Made by a program: the position numbers and the translations under genes. Of a DNA stretch of 64,000 bases, positions 1 through 7,051 are shown in pieces (positions within the stretch are counted from its first letter, which is position 1; each line of letters starts with the position of its first letter). Source of the stretch: Diplonema papillatum (taxonomy: Eukaryota; Euglenozoa; Diplonemea; Diplonemida; Diplonemidae); contig JAPJBO010000701.1 of NCBI GenBank assembly GCA_030068145.1, positions 58,793 to 122,792 of the forward strand, in the 5' to 3' direction. A model generated the notes under the pieces. It saw nothing but the letters and a program-made list of their open reading frames with translations, did not search any database and was not told the DNA's origin.

Positions 1-2
1 CC

Positions 3-716
3 GGAGAGTTGGAGTCTTTTGGAGGCCGACTCATGCACGCAAGCGCCGTATCAGGGGTACTACTTGGTCGGTTTTGGTTTGCGATTAAGTTCTTGCGGCG
101 AGTCATTAACAGCCTCAACTCCGGGAAAAGAAGCGCTTCCTCTCTTGTAAGTATCCCTCCTTCCGTTCAAAAGGAGTTAAAAGTTTGGCGTGCTGCTGTT
201 GGAAAACCGCTCAAAGTACAAAATATCCTTCCATGCACCCCATTTGATGTTTTTGTTGATGCTTCACTGCGAGGATGGGGCATGGTTGCAATCGACAACA
301 CTACTAAGGAAGTAATCGTCGCAGGCAATTCATGGACTGATGCTGAATCCTTGTTGCACATCAACATTCTAGAAGCGTTGGCGTTCCGCAACGCAATATT
401 TGCTCTGCCTCCCGCTTTTCTGAGTAATAACGTTCATTTTAAAGTCGATAACACGACTGTAGCATCCGCAGCAAGGAAGGGTATGTGCATGGCCTCAAAA
501 CCCTTAAATGAGGCTATTGTAGCAGCTTTGTCAAGACTGCGTGAAGTGGGGGCCACCTTCACAATTGCTTGGGTGCGCTCTGCGTCGAATATTGCGGATT
601 TACCTTCCCGCATGTCGCCCCAGCTGCTTTCTTCCAGGAATGGAAAGAGGGTAGTTGAACAAGCGTTGCGGAAGTTTTTTACACGCGATGGGGTTCGTTC
701 TCGTTCGGAAGGTTAG
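3..716 (+). CDS. RNase H end of a retroelement pol gene (5' part outside window)
   Basis: The frame is open to the window edge, so this is a C-terminal piece of a larger polyprotein. It reads as a ribonuclease H domain of the type found in DIRS/Ngaro/VIPER-like retroelements: a first Asp in VFVDASLRGWG, a Glu in INILEALAFRNAIF, an Asp in FKVDNTTVASAARKG and a last Asp in SASNIADLPSR, giving the D-E-D-D set in order. RNase H would remove the RNA strand during reverse transcription. A short basic tail follows the domain and ends in TAG. It differs clearly from the RNase H of the complete element near 53.1 kb, so it is another family. The RT domain expected upstream is not in the window. The start is arbitrary. 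Confidence 0.7.
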   Translation, partial: GELESFGGRLMHASAVSGVLLGRFWFAIKFLRRVINSLNSGKRSASSLVSIPPSVQKELKVWRAAVGKPLKVQNILPCTPFDVFVDASLRGWGMVAIDNTTKEVIVAGNSWTDAESLLHINILEALAFRNAIFALPPAFLSNNVHFKVDNTTVASAARKGMCMASKPLNEAIVAALSRLREVGATFTIAWVRSASNIADLPSRMSPQLLSSRNGKRVVEQALRKFFTRDGVRSRSEG

Positions 717-839
717 GTTCATCCTGCCCGGCCGAGACGATTTCCCCTTCGCTTCTTTACTGCGCGTCCCCTTTCCGTTCACATGCATGCAAGATGGAAT
801 TCTCGTAGTTTAACTGAGGGAATTCCGATATTGCAAGCA
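717..839. other. Short spacer without recognised content
   Basis: No coding potential or repeat recognised between the retroelement RNase H and the start of similarity to the Merlin transposase fragment. Confidence 0.4.
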
Positions 840-1057
840 TACATTCACAGGTTCCCCCTCCCCGTTTACACACAACACGTCACGGGGGGTGGCGTCAATG
901 TTCACCAGCTGGCACCACTCTTCCTTCCCGTGGTTGACCCAAGCGTAGTTTACGCAATGCTTATCTTCCCCCCAGTAGAACGAGCTTGATGTTGGATCAA
1001 GCATGGCACGGTAAGTGGCAGCTCCATCTGTGGTAATGTAAAGGGGGTTCTCTGGGG

Positions 1058-1118
1058 GTGAAATGAATCAAAAAAGGTACCGATGGCGTCAGAGTATGAC
1101 GCCATCGGGAACGGTGCC
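1058..1118. mobile_element. 61-bp hairpin insertion with 9-bp target duplication
   Basis: TCTCTGGGG occurs at 1049–1057 and again at 1119–1127. The sequence between interrupts the Merlin fragment where the intact protein reads GTPENPL. The insert holds a short perfect hairpin (CGATGGCGTCA, loop GAGTA, TGACGCCATCG). It could be a tiny non-autonomous element; no long terminal inverted repeat is seen. Confidence 0.6.
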
Positions 1119-1226
1119 TCTCTGGGGTCCCTATTTCCAGGACCCCCTCATCGAGGAGAGCTTTGAACTCCTCCTTGGAAATTGGAGGAGGTGGTGGTGC
1201 AACTGGGTGGTCTTTGCGGTTGGTAA

Positions 1227-2089
1227 CATGCAGGGTCAAAACCTTGTGTCTTTTTAAAACGCTCCCGCGGGGCCGATGGAGCCCTAAATTTTTTTTTGGA
1301 AAATATACGTTCTCTCACTGGTCAAAATGAGAGAAAAACGGAAAAACTCACTGGTAGTGAGTTTTTTTTTATCGGGTTGAGGGGGCCTTGTGTGAGCCCC
1401 GAGGGGCTGGGAAATGCCTCGAGACAGAAAAAAACGCCCCGAGGGACGTCGAGCCGGAGCGAAGCGGAGGCGAGACGTCCCGAGGGGCGTTTTTTTCTGT
1501 CGAGAGGCATTTCCCAGCCCCGAGGGGCTCACACAAGGCCCCCGAAACCCGATAAAAAAAAAACGAACGAACAGTGAGGTTTTTTTCTGAGTTTCGAGCA
1601 TTTTTACCAGTGAGTGACTATTTTTCTCACACAAGCAGCAGTTTTTCCGAACTACCAGGTTTCCACACCACCATAGAGGTACTGGTAATGGTGCAGGGGG
1701 GAACGAGGAAGAGAAACCAACTTTGTTGTTCTGGCAAGGCTAGGTAGTTACAGGAAAGGGTGGAAGGAAGTGTGGGGGCTGGGGGGCAAAAAATCAAAAC
1801 TCACAGGAAGCGTTCTCGGGCCAAACCGTTGCTTTTTTTGGCTTTTTTGGCCGCCACTGTACCAGTACAGTACCATTGAGAAAAAAACTGGGACCAGTGA
1901 GTTGTTAAAAGTTTCTCTCACTGGTAGCAGTGAGAGAAAAAAGTTTCTGCTGGGAGTGAGAGAAACTTTTTTCTCTCAAAAATTACTGCAGAGTTTGTTC
2001 CAAACTTTTAAAATTCAAAAAACCCATTTTTTTTCCGGAAATTTTTTTTTTGCCATTTTCAAAAAGACACAAGGTTTTGACCCTGCATG
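1227..2089. mobile_element. CATGCAGGGTC-type MITE enlarged by a nested insertion
   Basis: Terminal inverted repeats begin CATGCAGGGTCAAAACCTTG and extend about 29 bp. The 4-bp duplication GTAA lies at 1223–1226 and 2090–2093. Relative to the ~213-bp copies at 5345, 6034 and 20026, this copy has about 650 bp extra between roughly 1307 and 1975. The extra sequence is bounded by TCTCACTGGT-like ends and contains a large fold-back palindrome. The target is the dead Merlin fragment, so this insertion is younger than that fragment. No transposase is encoded. Confidence 0.85.
1362..1563. repeat. Fold-back palindrome with ~90-bp arms
   Basis: Left arm about 1362–1455, right arm about 1468–1563. The arms share, in opposite orientation, the blocks GGCCTTGTGTGAG, CTGGGAAATGCC and CAGAAAAAAACG. 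Mismatches cluster at GA/CT steps. The structure should form a long hairpin in single strands. It lies inside the nested insertion of the 1227–2089 element. A related shorter fold-back lies near 3345–3390. Confidence 0.8.
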
Positions 2090-2303
2090 GTAAAAGCTTT
2101 GTGTCCTGAAGGGCTTGGTACAGTTTCTTTAGGCAAGACAAGGTTCTGTACTTTCCTTGGAAGCTCACGTATCAGGAAGTATGGTGATCCCCTGACAACA
2201 ATCCCTACAAAGCGCATGTACTCGTATCCAACAGGTGTCCCTCTTCTGTCTTTCACGATCCTTCCTCCAATTGAGAATTCGTCTATTTCAATGATGGAGC
2301 AGG

Positions 2304-2829
2304 TCTTTAGTCACAGTCGCACAAGGCATTTTACCAGGAAAATTCTTTAGTCACAGTCGCAATTGGGACCCTTCACATTTTCACTATGAAAATCTTTAGT
2401 CACAGTCGCGATTGTGACCCTTCACATTTTCACTATGAAAATCTTTAGTCACAGTCGCGATTGTGGCCCTTAACATTTTCACTATGAAAATCTTTAGTCA
2501 CAGTCGCGATTGTGGCCCTTAACATTTTCACTATTTTCACTATGAAAATCTTTAGTCACAGTCGCGATTGTGGCCCTTAACATTTTCACTATGAAAATCT
2601 TTAGTCACAGTTGCGATTGTGACCCTTCACATTTTCACTATGAAAATCTTTAGTCACAGTCGCGATTGTGGCCCTTAACATTTTCACTATGAAAATCTTT
2701 AGTCACAGTCGCGATTGTGACCCTTCACATTTTCACTATGAAAATCTTTAGTCACAGTCGCGATTGTGGCCCTTAACATTTTCACTATGAAAATCTTTAG
2801 TCACAGTCGCGATTGTGACCCTTAACATT
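2304..2829. repeat. 49-bp tandem repeat array
   Basis: About ten copies of a 49-bp unit starting CTTTAGTCACAGTCGCGATT and ending TTTTCACTATGAAAAT. Units alternate between GTGACCCTTCAC and GTGGCCCTTAAC variants, and one unit has an extra CACTATTTT. The array directly abuts the truncated Merlin fragment. Confidence 0.92.
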
Positions 2830-3165
2830 TTGGGTCAAAAATTTGGGTCAAAAATTTTGGGTCGAAATTTTGGGTCAAAAATTTTGGTCAAAAATTTTTG
2901 GGTCAAAAATTTTGGTCAGTCAAAAATTTTGGTCAAAAATTTTGGGTCAAAAATTTTGGTCAAAAATTTGGGTCAAAAATTTTGGGTCAAAATTTTTGGG
3001 TCAAAAATTTTGGTCAGTCAAAAATTTTGGGTCAAATTTTGGTCAAAAATTTTGGGTCAAAATTTTTGGGTCAAAAATTTTGGTCAAAAATTTGGGTCAA
3101 AAATTTTGGGTCAAAATTTTTGGGTCAAAAATTTTGGGTCAAAAATTTTGGTCAAAATTTTAGCC
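2830..3165. repeat. AT-rich short tandem repeat (GGGTCAAAAATTTT)
   Basis: More than twenty imperfect copies of GG(G)TCAAAAATTTT, continuing straight from the 49-bp array. The apparent long open frames here in all three plus-strand phases are products of the repeat. A related weaker array lies at 6600–6730. Confidence 0.9.
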
Positions 3166-3707
3166 AACTACACTTTGTCTGACAAGGTGTAGCTCAGACA
3201 AGGTGTAGACCCGCCAAACCTGGCACCTGCCAGTTCAAAAAACTTCCATTGTGAGAGAAAAAAGTCTCTCACTGGTCAAATGTGGTCGGAAATTGGGGAA
3301 AAATCCCCACTGTGCATTCGTTTCTTGTTTTTCGGGTTTCGGGGGCCTTTCCGAGGTCCCTCGGGGGTGGAAAAGGCCTCTCGGTGGCACTAGTAAGAAT
3401 GACTAGTGCACTAGTAAGAATGACTAGTGCACTAGTCATTTTTGCTAGTGTTTTACACAGTAAAGTCCATTTTTAGGCGGTGGATATGGTGTGGGTGTCC
3501 GACCACGCTCGAATACTGTTCCGCAGGTTCGTCCTGCCGCTGTCGTGTGCACGCAGCAACATGAATGGTGAACACAACAGGTTGCCGTGAAGAACAAGTG
3601 AATGGGATAAGCATGGCCCGAAGTCTGGGGTGTGATGGGTGGGGGAGGGGGGAACAACGGAAGAAAGGGCCATGTGGCATAGAGTGCTGAATTCAGAGGA
3701 GGTAAGA
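3166..3707. other. Non-coding stretch with fold-back and ACTAGT repeats
   Basis: Contains a TCTCACTGGTC terminus like those inside the 1227–2089 element, a fold-back around 3345–3390, and short direct repeats of AGTAAGAATGACTAGTGCACT at 3388–3440. The rest up to 3707 is the 3' flank of the minus-strand zinc-finger gene. No gene is supported. Confidence 0.5.
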
Positions 3708-4448
3708 CTACCTTCCACCCGTGTGGGCATCGCGCATGTGGGCATCCCTTCTGCGTGCATCGGCGAACCTTTGCATGCACAGGGGGCAGGTCTTCTTGTC
3801 AAGCTTCTCAGCATGAACGTACAGCAGGTGTTGGGTCAGCCCGCCCTTGCGAACTGTCTTTTTGCACGATGGACATTGCGTTGTGCATTCGCAGGTTACT
3901 GAAGGGCGGTGGTGTGCGTCGTAGTGTGCGAAGAGGCCGTGGATTCGCGTGTAGCTCTTCTGGCTGATAATACACCCGTGCTCGCTGCTCTCGTTTTCAG
4001 GGTCGGTTGTGCTGCTGTCCGCATCGTCATCCTCGTCCTGATCCTCCTCCTCATCGGAAGTCGGGTTGTTGTGCCACGGCTTCTCGTTGCAAATGCAAAT
4101 CTTGAGAAGAACACCTTCACGAGCAGGACTGCTACGAAACTTCTGTCCCCATCGTTCAGTTCTCCGGCATACGTGGGCACCCAAACCAGCCCTTCGGAGG
4201 CGGGCCTCCAGGTTTTCTGCGGCTTGCTTCCACACCGTACTTCGTCCAGTGATGCACTTGCAAAATGGTGTCGTACTGGTACAGGTGTGGGAGGGGATTG
4301 CGACACGCGGGCGCGAGGTCAGGCACGCTTCGCTTCGTGTCCAGGCTCTTGAGGTGCTTTGTCTGCAGCTCGATTGCCTGGAAGTCGCGTCCCATTGTCT
4401 TCTGGGACGTGCAGGCGGACCACTTTTGCGCTCACCGTTCATCTGCAT
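3708..4448 (-). CDS. Acidic protein with two C-terminal C2H2 zinc fingers
   Basis: The C-terminal third is convincing. An acidic run (SDEEEDQDEDDDADSS) is followed by two classical C2H2 fingers, CPSC–x11–H–x4–H and CPLC–x12–H–x4–H, ending at the stop. Such fingers bind DNA or RNA. The N-terminal half is less secure: an overlapping minus-strand frame (4395 to 4156) also looks protein-like, so a frameshift or an intron near 4260–4300 is possible and the start is uncertain. The gene lies head-to-head with the MULE-derived gene beginning near 4469. It could be a second gene of that transposon or a host gene; the sequence does not decide. Antisense frames over the acidic run are shadows. Confidence 0.55.
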   Translation of the reverse strand: MQMNGERKSGPPARPRRQWDATSRQSSCRQSTSRAWTRSEACLTSRPRVAIPSHTCTSTTPFCKCITGRSTVWKQAAENLEARLRRAGLGAHVCRRTERWGQKFRSSPAREGVLLKICICNEKPWHNNPTSDEEEDQDEDDDADSSTTDPENESSEHGCIISQKSYTRIHGLFAHYDAHHRPSVTCECTTQCPSCKKTVRKGGLTQHLLYVHAEKLDKKTCPLCMQRFADARRRDAHMRDAHTGGR

Positions 4449-4468
4449 CCTCTTCTACCCGACTAGCA

Positions 4469-5344
4469 TCCGGAAGTGTCCGGATCACGAGCCGGCATTG
4501 CGGACCAGGATCCTGGATGACTTGCACCTGCTGGCAAAGGCCAACTCCCACTCGATCTTCGAACGGTCTGGCGAGACACTCATGAGAGAGTGGGGATCTA
4601 TCAGTGCACAAGGCGCGTTGTTTGTCAAGTACTTTCGCGAGTACTGGTGGGGGGAAAAAAATGCTGGTACTTTGCTGGCCCGTATGGCTGTTCGAGGGCC
4701 ACGCCTGTTGAAAGCTGGCACCGTCGTACCAAGGCAGCAACTCGTGCTGGAGGGGGTTCAAGGGCACCCCCGTCCTTGAACATATTTCTCTCCCGCCTTG
4801 TCGACACCCACCTCCCCGACGTACTCAAGAAGTCACTGGACACAATGAGCACTGCTCGTGCAGTCCCTTCCTGTCCAGCCGACTGGGTAGCTGAAGCAGA
4901 TGCCCTTGTCCTGTGTTACGTAAAGGATGCAAACGGGGAGACACACGGGTACAGGTGGAAACGCTGCGGCAACGGTCGGATGCCGGAGTGCACTGAGGAG
5001 CACGTCAAAGAATACCGGAAGATTGCGGAGAAGATGAGGAAGGGACAGCCAGTGGGTCCAGGGGAGGCTTACTTCGCGCTACACATGCGCGAAGTAACTA
5101 TTGATTGGTGCAGCTGCGAGAGGTTCAATCACTCGCTCATTTGCCCCTGCATCGTTGCCTTGAGCACAAGCCTGTGGAAAGGGAACAACTGGACTGGGAA
5201 CGCGCTTTTTTCTCAGGTCCCTCGCAGAAAAACCGGTACCGAGTCCCGAGAAACTGAATTCCGGTGCGACATTTGTTCGAAGAAGTTCGGCTCGAACGAA
5301 TACAATCATCGCGAACATCTCAAGTCAACCGCTCACTTGCTTAT
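4469..5344 (+). pseudogene. MULE-type transposase C-terminal part with SWIM and C2H2 fingers (segment 1 of interrupted gene)
   Basis: This resembles the C-terminal half of Mutator-like (MULE) transposases. A helical segment (PALRTRILDDLHLLAKANS, then ALFVKYFREYW) is followed by a block like the usual end of the RNase H fold (ATPVESWHRRTKAATRAG, SLNIFLSRLV). A SWIM-like cluster at about 5112–5155 (WCSCERF, NHSLICPCIVALS) and a C2H2 finger at about 5260–5331 (CDICSKKF, then HREHLKSTAH) come next. A pyrimidine-rich stretch ending in AG just before 4469 could be a splice acceptor. The catalytic N-terminal half is not visible upstream. A one-base frame change lies at the GGGGGGAAAAAAA run near 4650–4662, which may be a real frameshift or a homopolymer sequencing error. 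The frame runs into the MITE at 5345 and resumes at 5562. Confidence 0.65.
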
Positions 5345-5557
5345 CATGCAGGGTCGAAACCTTGTGTCTTTTTAAAACGCTCCCGCGGGGCCGATGGAGC
5401 CCTAAAATTTTTTTTGGAAAAAAAATTTTTTGCTCAACTTCCTCAAAAATTACTGCAGAGTTTGTTCCAAAATTTTAAAATTCAAAAAACCCAATTTTTT
5501 TCCGGAATTTTTTTTTTTTGCCATTTTCAAAAAGACACAAGGTTTTGACCCTGCATG
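5345..5557 (+). mobile_element. CATGCAGGGTC MITE, 213 bp, TSD TTAT
   Basis: Inverted ends CATGCAGGGT(C) with about 29 bp of terminal similarity. TTAT lies at 5341–5344 and 5558–5561. The body carries the family's CGCTCCCGCGGGGCCGATGG block and an internal ATTACTGCAGAGTTTGTTCC block. Removing the element plus one TTAT restores the reading frame of the host gene (…LL, then MLSNCDG). Confidence 0.92.
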
Positions 5558-5561
5558 TTAT

Positions 5562-6033
5562 GCTGAGCAATTGCGATGGTGAGGCAGACGCACCAGAGCC
5601 TCGTTGGATCCGGATGTCCCTAGAAAAGGACAACATCCGCCGAGGAACGCAATGCAAGTTGCTGCCCATCACCTCTGATGCACAAGGGCGGATGTTCATG
5701 TATGTGAACATCGGCGGCGATTGGAACGGGGACGCAAACCGCTTCTGCCGGTACTCTCGGTGGTGCAACGGTGGTGCAACGAAGTTACCGGAAATGGTCC
5801 TTGTCGGTGACAACACCTTCAACGGCGACCTCGGCATCTCGCAGTACAGTCCGGGCATTCTCACGGCGACGGAGAAGCCAAACTCCTGCTCGGTAAATTG
5901 TGCCCTCGCCCCCTTCCTTTTCGTCTCCCTCGTTGCCGAACTTGGTGCTGACTACAAGGTCACCCAGATCGTCCTCGCTACGGGCGCCGTAATGTACGAT
6001 GAGATGTTTCGGGATCTGCACCCGTCCGGGTAC
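5562..6033 (+). pseudogene. Cysteine-protease domain, catalytic-Cys half (segment 2 of interrupted gene)
   Basis: The frame continues in register from segment 1 once the MITE is removed. After a linker it holds a block NSCSVNCALAPF (Cys codon at 5887–5889) preceded by a Gly-rich sheet-like stretch. This resembles the nucleophile helix of papain-fold deubiquitinases. The matching FDSH block (Asp 9784–9786, His 9790–9792) lies in segment 3, giving the Cys…Asp-x-His arrangement known from the peptidase C76 family. The assignment is by motif order, not by a database match. MULE elements in other eukaryotes are known to carry ULP-type proteases, so the association is plausible. The segment ends at the second MITE. 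Confidence 0.6.
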
Positions 6034-6245
6034 CATGCAGGGTCAAAACCTTGTGTCTTTTTGAAAATGGCAAAAAAAAAATTTCTGGAAAAAAAATGGG
6101 TTTTTTGAATTTTAAAACTTTGGAACAAACTCTGCAGTAATTTTTGAGGAAGTTGAGCAAATTTTTTTTTTTCCAAAAATTTTTTTAGGGCTCCATCGGC
6201 CCCGCGGGAGCGTTTTAAAAAGACACAAGGTTTTGACCCTGCATG
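6034..6245 (-). mobile_element. CATGCAGGGTC MITE, 212 bp, TSD GTAC
   Basis: Same family as 5345–5557 but inserted in the opposite orientation. GTAC flanks it at 6030–6033 and 6246–6249. Removing it with one GTAC joins the TAC codon at 6031–6033 to GTG at 6250 in frame. Confidence 0.92.
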
Positions 6246-6249
6246 GTAC

Positions 6250-6323
6250 GTGGTTGCGGAAGAGGTCCTTGGGAAGCTGGGGATCACCACGCTCACGTGT
6301 CTCGGGGCGTACCCGTCTTTGAA
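6250..6323 (+). pseudogene. Interrupted MULE-derived gene, short piece before the Merlin insertion
   Basis: Encodes VVAEEVLGKLGITTL and then ends in mid-codon at …PSLN, where the Merlin element begins. The codon AA at 6322–6323 is completed by C at 9651 once the element and one TCTTTGAA copy are removed. Confidence 0.75.
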
Positions 6324-6598
6324 GGCATGTGTAAAGTATGCGTAGCATACCTATACTTAACATTGAACCGCCCAAAATCGTGGTTCAATGTTAAGTATAG
6401 GTAATTACCTATACTTAACATTGAACCGCAAAAATCGCGGTTCAATGTTAAGTATAGGTAATTACCTATACTTAACGCTGAACCCATACCTATACTTAAC
6501 ATTGAACCACAAAAATCACGGTTCAATGTTAAGTATAGGTAATTACCTATACTTAACACTGAACCACCAAAAACCATGGTTCAGAGTTAAGTATAGGG
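6324..6598 (+). repeat. Merlin left inverted repeat made of tandem hairpins
   Basis: After the terminal GGCATGTGTAAAG come about four ~57-bp palindromes. Each has arms ACCTATACTTAACATTGAAC and its inverse around a short AAAATC-type loop; one half-unit lies near 6470. Mirror copy at 9364–9642. Confidence 0.93.
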
Positions 6599-6599
6599 A

Positions 6600-6731
6600 A
6601 TGAAAATTTGGGTTGAAAATTTTGTGTCAAAAATTGTAGATTTGAATTTTTTTGGGTTGAATTTGTTGTCAAAAATTTGGGTTGAAAACTTGGGTTGAAA
6701 TTTTTGGGTTAAAATTTGGGTTCAAAATTTT

Positions 6732-6765
<34 letters not shown>

Positions 6766-6945
6766 ACTGGGGCAAACCCGCTCTGATCCACGCCTAGTGT
6801 CATGCGTGGGGACAAGGGTGACCAGTTTTCTGTCTAGGACCCTGTGAGGACCCTGACCCCGTACGGACCCCGTACGGACCCCGTACGGACCCCGTACGGA
6901 CCCCGTACGGACCCCGTACGGACCCCGTACGGACCCCGTACAGAC
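6600..6945. repeat. Simple repeats inside Merlin: TTTGGGTTGAAAA, (GT)n and an 11-bp array
   Basis: 6600–6730 is a degenerate TTTGGGTTGAAAA-type array. 6733–6762 is a GT dinucleotide run. 6853–6943 has about nine copies of CCCCGTACGGA, each nearly palindromic around GTAC. These precede the transposase gene and may include its promoter; no recognisable promoter motif can be assigned. Confidence 0.85.
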
Positions 6946-7051
6946 CCCAGACCTGTGTTTTGCCAACTAGTATACCTGTCATCACTAAAACCAACCACTA
7001 TTCATCTTGAAACCACCAGGAATACACTTGAGAAAAAGCAACAAAACAAAC

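Larger units (their letters stand above)
840..2303 (-). pseudogene. Degenerate antisense Merlin (IS1016/ISXO2-like) transposase fragment
   Basis: Read on the minus strand, 2303 down to about 2094 and then 1226 down to about 870 match the central part of the intact Merlin transposase at 7052–9004. It includes the first catalytic block (IEIDEFSIGG), the VRGSPYFLIRELPRKVQ segment, the PPPPPISKEEFKALLDE block and the SSSFYWGEDKHCVNYAWVNH block. Identity is high but not complete, so it is a sister copy and not a recent duplicate. It is broken twice: by an element at 1227–2089 and by a 61-bp insertion at 1058–1118. It also lacks both its N-terminal third (cut by the repeat array from 2304) and its C-terminal end. 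No function is expected. Confidence 0.85.

Noticed and set aside
2304..2829. 49-bp repeats considered as a CRISPR array
   Set aside because: Units are contiguous with no unique spacers and the genome is eukaryotic; this is a tandem satellite.
2815..3192. Overlapping open frames rich in Gly-Lys-Phe-Trp
   Set aside because: They occur in all plus-strand phases and follow the AT-rich repeat; no coding signal.
3909..4352. Plus-strand frame with hydrophobic run (VILVLILLLIGS)
   Set aside because: Antisense of the acidic run in the minus-strand zinc-finger gene; not a membrane protein.
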